Origin: CAIMFV01 sp040757715 | GTDB taxonomy: Bacteria > Pseudomonadota > Alphaproteobacteria > Caulobacterales > Caulobacteraceae | DNA: 64,000 bases | Assembly (NCBI GenBank): GCA_040757715.1 | Contig: JBFLWS010000009.1 | Coordinates: 1 to 64,000, forward strand | Reading direction: 5' to 3' | Part shown: positions 36,012-43,198 of the stretch, piece by piece | Numbering within the stretch: the stretch's first letter is position 1 | How the letters are laid out: each line of letters begins with the position of its first letter | Notes under the pieces: model-generated | The model's database searches: none | The model's input: only the letters and a program-made list of their open reading frames with translations | Told to the model about the DNA's origin: nothing | Made by a program: the position numbers and the translations under genes

Positions 36012-36045
36012 GGCGGGACGGCCTTGGTCGTCCCGCCCCTTTTTT
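36012..36045 (+). terminator. Rho-independent terminator after the parB-like gene
   Basis: GGCGGGACG (36012-36020) pairs perfectly with CGTCCCGCC (36029-36037), and the stem can extend three more pairs inward. After CC the strand runs into six T residues (36040-36045). This is the clearest intrinsic terminator in the window, and it separates ardC-parB from the Toprim gene. Confidence 0.85.
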
Positions 36046-36069
36046 ACGGGCTTTTTTGAGGGTCTCTTC

Positions 36070-38253
36070 ATGGAGCATCCCGCCGCCGAGATTGCGCGCC
36101 GGCTCGCCGACCAGGCTGAGGCCGTGTGCCGGCGCTACCTTTCCAACGGTCGCCGCGAAGGCGGTTATTGGCGGGTGGGCGATGTGCGCAACACGCCGGG
36201 TCGCAGCCTCTATGTGCGCCTGCTCGCCTCCAATGATGGCGCGCGCGCCGCCGGCAAATGGACCGACGCCGCCTCGGGCGAGCACGGCGATCTCCTGGAC
36301 CTGATCGCCGCAGTAGAGATGACGGGGTCGCTGCGCGAGGCCCTGGACGAGGCGCGCCGCTTCCTCAACCTGCCGCAGTTTCCGGCAAGCTCGGGACGCC
36401 AGCCCACGGCGCTCACCGGCGGACCCGAGGCCGCGCGGCGCCTGTTCGCCGGGGCGCGTCCCCTCGCCGGCAGCATCGTCGAGACCTATCTGCGCGGGCG
36501 CGGCGTCACGCATCTGCGCGGGCTTGGCGCCAGCCTGCGCTTTCATCCGGCCTGTCATTACCGACCGGCGCCCGATGACGCGCCGGAGGTGAAGCGCGCC
36601 TGGCCGGCCATGATCGCCGCCGTCACCGATCTTGAGGGCGCGCTCACCGGCGCACACCGCACCTGGCTCGATCCGGTTACCGCCGACAAGGCCCAGGTGG
36701 CCGACCCGCGCCGATCCTTAGGCGCCGTGCTGGGGCATGGCGTGCGTTTCGGCGCCTCGGGCGCGGTGATGGCCGCCGGCGAGGGTATCGAGACGGTGCT
36801 CTCTGTGCGCTTGGCCCTGCCCGTCCTACCGATGATCGCCGCCACGTCGGCGGCGCATCTGGCGGCCCTCCGCTTTCCGCAGAGCTTGCGCCGTCTCTAC
36901 ATCGTCTGTGACGACGATGGCGCCGGCCATGCCGCCGCGACGACCCTTGCGGCGCGGGCCGCATCGGCGGGGATCGCGGCGATCGTGCTCCATCCGTCCG
37001 CCGACGACTTCAACACCGACCTTTGCAAGCTCGGCCTCGCGCGCCTGCAGGCGAGGCTGCGGCGCCAACTCGCGGCCGAAGACGTGTGCGCGTTCCTGGA
37101 GGCTCGCGTTCAGCCGCTCCCCGGCCATAGCGCTAGATCATCAGCGCCCGCGTGGCCTTTTGAGAGGGCGAGCATCGGCGCTCGGCCGAGGCGCGCAACC
37201 GCGAGAGGGCGCGGTCCTCCGCTGCGCTTCGGCCCTTCGGGTGCGCGCCCCGGCCGGCCCGCCGTCAGGCCTCGCCGCAAAGGCCGCGTGCGGCGCGGCC
37301 AGCTGATGGAGCCCGCCATGACCCCCGACCTTGATCCTGCCCTCGATCCCGCCGAGCCGGCGCTCTCTCCCACCGGCCAGCTTCTTGAGGCGCTGCAGCT
37401 CTACGGCGCCCGCCCCGCCGCCGATGAGCTCGACCCTAGACCTATGCCGGAGGTCCGGCTGATGGTCGGCGCAGCCGCCGATCTGTTCGACGCCCTCGTC
37501 GCCACCTTCACCGACACCTGCCTCGAACCCGACCTTGAGGAGCTCCTATGGGGCGCGGTGAACCTCTTCCAGCGGGCCGTGGAGCGCCTTGAGCGCCAGC
37601 TCGACGACAATGAGCGCACGCAGCAGAGGCTCCAGCGCGAGCAGGACGGATCGGAGGTGCGCTCGGTGGAGCTGGAGCGCGCCCTCGCCCTCGGCCTTGA
37701 TCTGATCGAGCGCCGCGATGGCCTGGAGGCCTTCCGCGACGCCGCCGCCGACCAGTTCCAGGTCCACACCGGCCATGGCTGGACGCCGCGCTCCGGCTCC
37801 AAGGTCAACCACAAGGCCCTCACCTCGGCCGTGGTGGAGAGCCGCGACTTCCTCAACGCCCGCCGCTGGACCGACCAGCAGGTGCTGATTCCGCCGGGCG
37901 TGCGCATCGCCTTCAGCGGCGGGACCGACTTCAACGACCACCGCCTGATCTGGGAGGTGCTGGACAAGGTGCGCGCCAAGCATCCGCAGATGGTGCTGTT
38001 GCATGGCGGATCGAAGACCGGGGCCGAGCGGATCGCCAGCTGCTGGGCCCTGGCGCGCCAGACGCCCCAGGTTCCCTTCCCGCCCAACTTCCCCCTGCAT
38101 GGCCGCTCAGCCGCCCCCTTCAAGCGCAACGACGCCATGCTTGAGGCCCTGCCCATCGGGGTGATCGTGTTCCCCGGCGGCGGCATCCAGGGCAATCTCG
38201 CCGACAAGGCCAAGGCGATGGGCCTTCGCCTGATGGACTATCGCGGGCGCTGA
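36070..38253 (+). CDS. Toprim-domain protein fused in frame to a DUF2493 domain
   Basis: One open frame of 727 residues. Residues 1-350 form a Toprim protein of the plasmid primase-like type: an N-terminal region (ARRLADQAEAVCRRYL, KWTDAASGEHGDLLDLI) and Toprim motifs MAAGEGIETVLSV (E) and LYIVCDDDGAGHAAA (D-D-D). Residues 417-727 form a DUF2493 protein: a long helical part, then VRIAFSGGTDFNDHRL, VLLHGGSKTGAERIA and VIVFPGGG, typical of SLOG-fold nucleotide-binding proteins. The roughly 65-residue link is Arg/Pro/Gly-rich and looks like former intergenic DNA. In related ICEs, as I recall, these are separate adjacent genes. A second start (ATG 37318 preceded by GGAG) remains, so the DUF2493 part could also be made alone. 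Confidence 0.8.
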   Translation: MEHPAAEIARRLADQAEAVCRRYLSNGRREGGYWRVGDVRNTPGRSLYVRLLASNDGARAAGKWTDAASGEHGDLLDLIAAVEMTGSLREALDEARRFLNLPQFPASSGRQPTALTGGPEAARRLFAGARPLAGSIVETYLRGRGVTHLRGLGASLRFHPACHYRPAPDDAPEVKRAWPAMIAAVTDLEGALTGAHRTWLDPVTADKAQVADPRRSLGAVLGHGVRFGASGAVMAAGEGIETVLSVRLALPVLPMIAATSAAHLAALRFPQSLRRLYIVCDDDGAGHAAATTLAARAASAGIAAIVLHPSADDFNTDLCKLGLARLQARLRRQLAAEDVCAFLEARVQPLPGHSARSSAPAWPFERASIGARPRRATARGRGPPLRFGPSGARPGRPAVRPRRKGRVRRGQLMEPAMTPDLDPALDPAEPALSPTGQLLEALQLYGARPAADELDPRPMPEVRLMVGAAADLFDALVATFTDTCLEPDLEELLWGAVNLFQRAVERLERQLDDNERTQQRLQREQDGSEVRSVELERALALGLDLIERRDGLEAFRDAAADQFQVHTGHGWTPRSGSKVNHKALTSAVVESRDFLNARRWTDQQVLIPPGVRIAFSGGTDFNDHRLIWEVLDKVRAKHPQMVLLHGGSKTGAERIASCWALARQTPQVPFPPNFPLHGRSAAPFKRNDAMLEALPIGVIVFPGGGIQGNLADKAKAMGLRLMDYRGR
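37318..38253 (+). other. DUF2493 module with its own start signals (alternative gene)
   Basis: If translated separately from ATG 37318 the product has 311 residues. GGAG at 37308-37311 gives 6-base spacing. A lesser in-frame ATG lies at 37306. The conserved block, FSGGTDFNDH to GGGIQGNLADKAKAMG, is complete, so this half is functional in sequence terms whether fused or free. Stop codons are plentiful in the two other frames of the preceding 200 bases, as expected of a formerly non-coding spacer. Confidence 0.45.
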
Positions 38254-38684
38254 CCCGCTGCGGCGGGAGCGGCGGCCTCGCTCCCGTTCGACCGGCCGGA
38301 AGCTTGCCTCCCGTCGTCGATCCATGCCTCCAGATGCGTGCGGCGTCGTCCGCCGGACCAAGCTCATGGGCGCTGCGGCTATCCTTGCGCCGGCGCGTTC
38401 GGCCTTGGCTTACGCATGTGGGGATGCGCAAGGACGGTAAGCCCGCCCGGATTTGGAGCGCCCCATCGCCGCCTTGATCATGTTCGCAAGGCGCGGTGAG
38501 CCGGGCATTGGCTATCGAGGGCCAAGACCATCCCCCTCACCTTGTCGTCGCCTACGGGCCTCGGCCGCCTCTGCCGTCAACCCCACCAGGGGGTTCCCCT
38601 CGCTGCGCTCGGTGACGGCGGCGGCCGGGCCCGTTCAAGCGCGCCATCGGGGATGGTCCCCGAGCCCTCGACGGAGCAATCGCC
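38254..38684. other. 431-bp gap without a recognised gene; small hairpins
   Basis: Frames here are open only because of high G+C; none gives a recognisable product. CGGGAGCG (38264-38271) pairs with CGCTCCCG (38279-38286), 8 perfect base pairs immediately after the stop, but there is no T-run. GGGGA-TGG-TCCCC (38649-38661) lies 23 bases before the DUF736 start and could affect its translation. No promoter was obvious. Confidence 0.5.
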
Positions 38685-39008
38685 ATGACCACCATCGCCA
38701 CCCTCACCGAAAAGACCGACGGCGCCTTGGAAGGCACGCTCGCGACCCTCAACGTCACCGCCCCCATCGCGGTGGTCCCCAACACCCGCAAGGCCAAGGA
38801 AAACGCCCCCGACTATCGCATCATCAGCCGCAAGAACGGCTTCGAGCTCGGCGCCGGCTGGAACCGGATCTCGCGCAACACCGGCGAAGAATACGTCTCG
38901 GTCTCGCTCTCGGCCCCGGAGTTCGGCGGCGTCATCTACGGCAACATCGCGCCTGCGCCCGGCGATGACCCGAAGAAGAAGGTCATCATCTGGAACCCGC
39001 CGGCCTGA
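38685..39008 (+). CDS. DUF736 family protein
   Basis: A 107-residue protein. It contains NVTAPIAVVPN, APDYRIISRKNGFELGAGW, EYVSVSLSAPEFGGVIYG and a C-terminal strand KKVIIWNPP. The x-DYRI-x and YVSV-LD/SAPEF pattern is characteristic of DUF736, a small beta-rich family nearly always encoded by alphaproteobacterial plasmids and ICEs near the relaxase. Function is unknown; a single-stranded DNA-binding or transfer accessory role has been suggested by position only. A second, diverged DUF736 gene is at 41878. A 9-bp GC-rich stem (39016-39024 with 39036-39044) follows the stop. Confidence 0.85.
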   Translation: MTTIATLTEKTDGALEGTLATLNVTAPIAVVPNTRKAKENAPDYRIISRKNGFELGAGWNRISRNTGEEYVSVSLSAPEFGGVIYGNIAPAPGDDPKKKVIIWNPPA

Positions 39009-39015
39009 CCATCCT

Positions 39016-39044
39016 GCGCCAGCCTCGCTCGCCGGGGCTGGCGC
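39016..39044 (+). terminator. Possible weak terminator hairpin after DUF736
   Basis: GCGCCAGCC pairs perfectly with GGCTGGCGC around an 11-base loop, 7 bases after the stop codon. No T-run follows, so intrinsic termination is doubtful; it may protect the transcript end or support Rho-dependent termination. An AT-rich stretch (TTTCCAATTTT and CCTATTTTAGG, 39085-39116) comes next and may contain a promoter for the gene at 39229. Confidence 0.3.
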
Positions 39045-39228
39045 TCGACCCCGAAGCCATATGCGACCACGCTAGGTCCTGGGGTTTCCAATTTTGGGGG
39101 TTTTCCTATTTTAGGTGTACTGCGGAACCAACGTGCAGCCCTGAGGCGTCAAGCTAGGGTCATCGGGTGGGGCTAACGACGCCCGTGGCCAGCCGAGACG
39201 CTGCGCTCAGCGGGCAAAGGATGCGCCC

Positions 39229-39498
39229 ATGGAGAAGCCGCCGCTCGATCCCGACTGCGCCGACGAAGCGCCCAGCGGCCGCACCCTGACGCCCTATGAC
39301 GAGGCCCATCTCATCACCTATCTGCGCCTGCTCGATGCGGCCAAGGCCGGCGCGGATTGGCGCGAGGCGGCCAAGCTGGTGCTTCATTTTGATCCGGAGG
39401 CCAACCTTGAGCGCGCCCGCCGCGCCTTCGAAAGCCACCTCGCCCGCGCACGTTGGCTCAGCGAACATGGCTATCGCCATCTGCTTGGCGGCGACTGA
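39229..39498 (+). CDS. Small conserved ICE protein, function unknown
   Basis: An 89-residue protein. The central part, LTPYDEAHLITYLRLLDA and DWREAAKLVLHFDP, then RARRAFESHLARARWLSEHG, is almost wholly helical and looks like a DNA-binding or regulatory fold. Proteins of this kind precede DUF2285 regulators in alphaproteobacterial ICEs and are annotated only as domains of unknown function. The start at 39229 follows GCAAAGGATG with modest ribosome-site quality. No catalytic residue is apparent. Confidence 0.7.
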   Translation: MEKPPLDPDCADEAPSGRTLTPYDEAHLITYLRLLDAAKAGADWREAAKLVLHFDPEANLERARRAFESHLARARWLSEHGYRHLLGGD

Positions 39499-39549
39499 GC
39501 GGCCCATGCCGCACTGCAATACTCGCAAATAGCGCTCTATTGCCCCTAA

Positions 39550-39570
39550 GGTTGCGATAAGCACGCAACC
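39550..39570. repeat. Inverted repeat GGTTGCG-N7-CGCAACC
   Basis: Two perfect 7-base arms (39550-39556 and 39564-39570) separated by ATAAGCA, about 90 bases before the DUF2285-type regulator. The size suits an operator for a dimeric regulator such as the flanking gene product. The half-site CGCAACC is also present near 32678 and 32690 beside ardC. Confidence 0.35.
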
Positions 39571-39660
39571 CCGCAGGCCCGCCGTTGGTTACTTACCGCG
39601 CGAAAGGCTTCACCATCGTCTCTTCCGGCGTGCACCTCGTGAACGGATGGAGCGGGCGCC

Positions 39661-40437
39661 ATGCATGTCTTGGATTGGCGCTCGGCCGACAGCTATGCGC
39701 GCCAGCAAGCCTACGACCGGGCGGGGTTCGCCTGGGAGATCTTGCGCCGCAACGCCGCCTATGGGCGCGACTTCGATCGCCTGAACGGTCTGGCGACGAC
39801 CGATCCGGCCGAGGAGGCGAGGTTCGCCGCGCGCTGGGGGCTGTGCTTTGGCGCGGATCCTAAGCTCGACCTTGAAGATCAGCCGGTGATCTGGGCGCCG
39901 CAGTGCTGGCCCGCCGCGCTGCATGTGCAGGGCGCTTGCGGGTGGCGCGGCTTCGACCCGCTCGATCTCACCGCTCTCTTCGCTTGCGCGGACATCGTCG
40001 TCCAGCGGGACGGGGACGATGTCATCCTTTGCCGTCGCGGCGCGCGCCACCAGCTGTGGCTCGACCAATGCGAGGCCGGCGCGGTCACCCTGGTGTTGCC
40101 GCTCGACCGCCTGTTTGACGTTCGCCTCGCCGCCGCCCGGCGGCTCTGGCGCGAGCTGCGCCACCTGCCTCCCGGTCCCGCGCCCCTGCCGCTCAGTCTC
40201 TACGCCCGCCGCCAGTTGGGGCTCGTGGTGCGCCTCATCGACGCCGAACACAGCGGCGCGAGCGAGCGGGACATGGCCGGCGCGGTGCTGGGCCTCGTCG
40301 CTGTGAGCCGGCGCGACTGGATGGCCAGCGAAGGCCGCTCGCGGCTAAGACGCCTCATCCGCCGCGGCCATGGGCTCCTCGACGGCGGCTACTTGCGTCT
40401 CTTGAATCCGCAGCATGGGCGCCGCCGGAGGGTCTAA
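39661..40437 (+). CDS. DUF6499/DUF2285 transcriptional regulator-like protein
   Basis: A 258-residue protein. The N-terminus, VLDWRSADSYARQQ and RAGFAWEILRRNAAYGRD, is the DUF6499 module annotated as transcriptional regulator-like. The C-terminal half holds the DUF2285 region (SLYARRQLGLVVRLIDA, SERDMAGAVLG and SEGRSRLRRLIRRGHGLLD), a three-helix DNA-binding-like segment. Such proteins are usual between DUF736 and an excisionase-like HTH gene in ICEs and are thought to regulate excision or transfer. The start ATG at 39661 is followed directly by the family signature. A GGTTGCG inverted repeat lies about 90 bases upstream. Confidence 0.8.
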   Translation: MHVLDWRSADSYARQQAYDRAGFAWEILRRNAAYGRDFDRLNGLATTDPAEEARFAARWGLCFGADPKLDLEDQPVIWAPQCWPAALHVQGACGWRGFDPLDLTALFACADIVVQRDGDDVILCRRGARHQLWLDQCEAGAVTLVLPLDRLFDVRLAAARRLWRELRHLPPGPAPLPLSLYARRQLGLVVRLIDAEHSGASERDMAGAVLGLVAVSRRDWMASEGRSRLRRLIRRGHGLLDGGYLRLLNPQHGRRRRV

Positions 40438-40545
40438 GTTCGCTCCCGGTAAAATCGACTCTCCCCCGACGCCAGCCATATCCGCGACCTTTCTGGGGTC
40501 GGCGCGCACGGCCGCGCGCTGCGCCAGCCCTTCGGAGGCTCGCCC

Positions 40546-40824
40546 ATGTCTGCTGATCTTCCGCCACGCCCTCAGATCGCGCCCTCATATGTAAAAACCC
40601 CCGACGCGGCGCTGCATCTTGGCCTCTCGGCGCGCACCTTGGAGAAGCACCGCTGCTTTGGCACTGGCCCTGTGTTCCGCAAGCTTGGCGGACGCATCGT
40701 CTACGCCATCGCAGACCTCGAGGCCTGGGCTGCGCTCGGAACCCGCACCTCCACCTCCGACCCCGGCGTGGGCATGGTGCACCCCGCCCGTCGCCGTCCC
40801 GTCGGCGGTCCGGTCCGGCGCTGA
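40546..40824 (+). CDS. Excisionase-type helix-turn-helix protein
   Basis: A 92-residue protein with a MerR/Xis-type winged helix: VKTPDAALHLGLSARTLEKH, then GPVFRKLGGRIVYAIADLEAW. That pattern (helix-turn-helix followed by a wing leading into D-L-E-A-W) is characteristic of AlpA/Xis-like helix_turn_helix_17 proteins. GGAGG lies 8 bases before the ATG. In this ICE family the protein is a candidate activator or excisionase. The tail after residue 65 is unstructured and basic. It is followed 2 bp later by DUF2840. Confidence 0.8.
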   Translation: MSADLPPRPQIAPSYVKTPDAALHLGLSARTLEKHRCFGTGPVFRKLGGRIVYAIADLEAWAALGTRTSTSDPGVGMVHPARRRPVGGPVRR

Positions 40825-40826
40825 TC

Positions 40827-41324
40827 ATGCCCGCCGCGCCGTCCAGCCCCTGGCCCAATCCCGACGGCCTCACTGAGGTTGATCTTGTCTGGTACGAGGG
40901 CCAGCTAGAGCACTGGCTGCGCTTCGGCCGCGCCGCGGGCGAGCGCATCCTCGATCGCCGCCGCCGCACCCTCAGCTTCGCCCCCGGCGCGGTGTTCGGC
41001 TTCGCGCGCTGGGCCGCCAACGACTACGGCACGGCCTATTCCAAGATCGCCATCCTCCGCGCCGTGACGCCAGGGGAGGCCTACGTCACCTCGCCGCAGG
41101 TGCGCCCGGGGGCCGAGATCCTGCTCAGCCTTTCCAGCTGGCGGCGCGTCCGCCAGGCGCTGCAGGCCATCGACGCGGTAGAGGCGCTCGGCCTCAATCC
41201 CGCCGACGCCGCACCCGAGCATTGGCGCCACGTGCACAACCGCATCATCGCGGGGTTTGCGCCGCGACCCTACACCGCCGCGCGCCATCACGCCTGGCGC
41301 CTGCGTCAAGCCGTGCAGCCATGA
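40827..41324 (+). CDS. DUF2840 family protein
   Basis: A 165-residue protein. Characteristic stretches are TEVDLVWYEGQLEHWLRFG, RRTLSFAPGAVFGFARWA and NDYGTAYSKIAILRA, followed by a helical C-terminal part. I recognise it as DUF2840, an ICE/plasmid family of unknown function always found just before the TraF-like S26 peptidase. It starts 2 bp after the HTH gene, and its stop overlaps the peptidase start (ATGA). A role in relaxosome or pilus maturation is only suggested by position. Confidence 0.85.
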   Translation: MPAAPSSPWPNPDGLTEVDLVWYEGQLEHWLRFGRAAGERILDRRRRTLSFAPGAVFGFARWAANDYGTAYSKIAILRAVTPGEAYVTSPQVRPGAEILLSLSSWRRVRQALQAIDAVEALGLNPADAAPEHWRHVHNRIIAGFAPRPYTAARHHAWRLRQAVQP

Positions 41325-41881
41325 GACGCCGCGCGCTCTTGCTTGCAGGGGGCCTCTCCATAGCCGCTCTCATCGCCCCGCTCGCCGCGCCGCCGCCGCC
41401 GGTGCTGGTGTGGAACGCCAGCGCCAGCGCGCCCATCGGCCTTTATCTGTTGCGGCCGATGTCTCGCCCCGTGCGCGGCGCCTTGGCGCTGATCCGCCTC
41501 CCCTCGCCCCTCGCGCGCTTCGCCGCCGAGCGGGGCTATCTCCCGCTGGCCCCCCCCTTGATCAAGCCCGTCGCGGCGGGCCCGGGCCAGGTGGTTTGCC
41601 GAACGGGCCTTGTCCTCACCCTCGACCATCGCGAGGTCGGTCGCGCCCTGGCGCATGACCGCCGCGGTCGCGCCCTGCCGATCTGGCAGGGCTGCCGAAC
41701 GCTGGCCGCCGGCGAGGTGTTCGTCATGAACCCCGCCGTCGGCGACAGCTTCGATGGGCGGTATTTCGGGCCCTTGCCGCTCACCGCCCTGCTCGGCCGC
41801 GCCCGCCCGCTGTGGACCTGGTCCGCGCGCATAGCCATCCCCTCGCCGCCCTCATCCTCAAGCCCAGGAGCTGCGTCATGA
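41321..41881 (+). CDS. TraF-like S26 family signal peptidase
   Basis: A 186-residue membrane protein. A single N-terminal hydrophobic segment (ALLLAGGLSIAALIAPLAA, residues 4-22) anchors it. The catalytic serine lies in NASASAPIGLYLL (about 40), and the lysine general base in PLIKPVAAGPGQVV (about 82); GEVFVMN and FDGRYFGPL complete the S26 core. TraF-type peptidases process and cyclise the conjugative pilin. The ATG at 41321 overlaps the DUF2840 stop by 4 bp, and its own stop overlaps the second DUF736 gene in the same way, so the row is translationally coupled. The pilin it would process is not in the window. Confidence 0.85.
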   Translation: MRRRALLLAGGLSIAALIAPLAAPPPPVLVWNASASAPIGLYLLRPMSRPVRGALALIRLPSPLARFAAERGYLPLAPPLIKPVAAGPGQVVCRTGLVLTLDHREVGRALAHDRRGRALPIWQGCRTLAAGEVFVMNPAVGDSFDGRYFGPLPLTALLGRARPLWTWSARIAIPSPPSSSSPGAAS

Positions 41882-42216
41882 CCCACATCGGTGACTTCAC
41901 CTGCACGGCTGACGGCTATGTCGGACGTCTTCGCCTGCTCATGTTCGACATCGAGCTCTGCTTCGTTCAGACCGAGGCCTGCGACACCGAAAATATGCCG
42001 GATTACCGCATCCATCGCGGCGCGACCGGCGAGGGTCCCGAGGTGGGCGCCGCCTGGAAACGCACCGGCGAGCGCGCCGGTCCCTATGTGGCCGTGGTGC
42101 TGGACGATCCCACCTTCGCCCAGCCCCTGCGCGCCAACCTGTTCCACTCCGGGCGCGAGGACGGCCTCTGCCTGCTCCTCTGGTCGCGCCCCGCTCGACG
42201 TCGCGCCACGCCGTGA
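41878..42216 (+). CDS. Second DUF736 family protein
   Basis: A 112-residue protein beginning MTHIGDFTCTADGYVGRL. NMPDYRIHRG, EVGAAWKR and GPYVAVVLDDPTFAQPL align with the DYRI and YVSV blocks of the DUF736 protein at 38685, but identity is low, so the two are old paralogues. It overlaps the peptidase by 4 bp, and a GTG start for the transglycosylase overlaps its stop. Position inside the transfer row suggests a conjugation accessory role; biochemical function is unknown. Confidence 0.8.
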   Translation: MTHIGDFTCTADGYVGRLRLLMFDIELCFVQTEACDTENMPDYRIHRGATGEGPEVGAAWKRTGERAGPYVAVVLDDPTFAQPLRANLFHSGREDGLCLLLWSRPARRRATP

Positions 42217-42890
42217 ACCTCGCCGATGGGCGGGCGAAGCGGCGATGGGGCGGCGCAGGTTTGGCGGTCGCACTCGCCGTCAGCGCCGCCTCGGCCGCCG
42301 TCGCAAACGCATCGCCCGCAACCTCCCGCCCGCCGGGGACCGACACTCGGCTGGCGAAGAGCGTGACCGCGGCGGCGCATCGGTTCGGCCTCTCGCCCGC
42401 CCTCCTTTTGGCCGTGATGCGCGTCGAAAGCGCCGGCGATCCGCGCGCCGTCTCGCGGGCCGGGGCCATGGGGCTGATGCAGATCATGCCCGACACCTGG
42501 GCCGAGCTTCGCCATCGCTATGGCCTCGGCGCCGATCCCTTCGATGTCCGCGACAACGTCATGGCCGGCGCGGCGTCATTGCGCGAACTCTATGATCGCT
42601 TCGGCGCGCCAGGCTTTCTCATCGCCTATAACGCCGGGCCGCGGCGCTATGCCGAGCGCCTCGTCCTCGGCCGTCCTCTGCCTAAGGAGACCCGCGCCTA
42701 TCTTGCGGCCTTGGCGCCCTTTGTCGGCGAAGACGCGGCTGTTTCGGCGCGGGTCGATCCGAAGAGCTGGACCCAAGCTCCGCTCTTTCCAGGGGCCTCG
42801 CCGCGCCCATCGAGCGCCAACTCCACGTCGATCGGCGGCCCCATCGATCCGCTGTTCATCTCCCTCTCCAACCCAGGTCCCCGCCCGTGA
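42213..42890 (+). CDS. Lytic transglycosylase (SLT domain, VirB1-like)
   Basis: A 225-residue protein with GTG start overlapping the preceding stop. An N-terminal signal peptide is clear (basic AKRRW, then GLAVALAVSAASAAVANA). The SLT/goose-lysozyme-like domain follows: LLLAVMRVESAGDP with the catalytic Glu (about residue 71), RAGAMGLMQIMPDT, and FLIAYNAGPRRY. Such periplasmic enzymes open peptidoglycan for the mating apparatus. The C-terminal 60 residues are Pro/Ser-rich. It is the last gene of the coupled row that begins with the HTH gene at 40546. Confidence 0.9.
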   Translation: MNLADGRAKRRWGGAGLAVALAVSAASAAVANASPATSRPPGTDTRLAKSVTAAAHRFGLSPALLLAVMRVESAGDPRAVSRAGAMGLMQIMPDTWAELRHRYGLGADPFDVRDNVMAGAASLRELYDRFGAPGFLIAYNAGPRRYAERLVLGRPLPKETRAYLAALAPFVGEDAAVSARVDPKSWTQAPLFPGASPRPSSANSTSIGGPIDPLFISLSNPGPRP

Positions 42891-43198
42891 AAATCATCGA
42901 ATCTTCACGCAACTTGGGTCGCTGTTTCACGTCGTCCTGGACTGGCGACCTCCGCGCGCTGTGGCGTCGTTTCGATGTCCCTGGCGTGCAGTGGGTTCGG
43001 AGACTCCGCCGGGAAAAAAACACCACGATTTGGATGGCGAGATAAAAGCGCCGCCAGCCCTTGGCCGGCATGTGGTTGGAAGGCTTGGGGTTTTTCGTCT
43101 GACGCCGGAGCACTGGCGCCAGCCGCGAAGGCGGATTTCTCAATCCTTTCAATGCAGACCCGTCTGGCGGCCTTCGGCGCGGATCGGAGGCGGGCCCG
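42891..43198. other. 308-bp gap before the relaxase; candidate transfer origin region
   Basis: No gene is evident. CGGAG-A-CTCCG (42998-43008) is a near-perfect palindrome followed by CCGGG and a run of seven A (43014-43020), unusual for this GC-rich stretch. CTGGCGCCAG (43113-43122) is a perfect 10-base palindrome. Relaxases commonly nick in the gap beside their own gene, so oriT may be here; I cannot identify a nic site. Confidence 0.35.

Noticed and set aside
38264..38286. Terminator after the Toprim-DUF2493 gene
   Set aside because: The 8-bp GC stem has no following T-run (TTCGACC), so it was recorded only as a hairpin.
38453..38968. Open frame of 171 codons overlapping DUF736
   Set aside because: Arg/His/Pro-rich out-of-frame reading of DUF736 and its GC-rich upstream gap.
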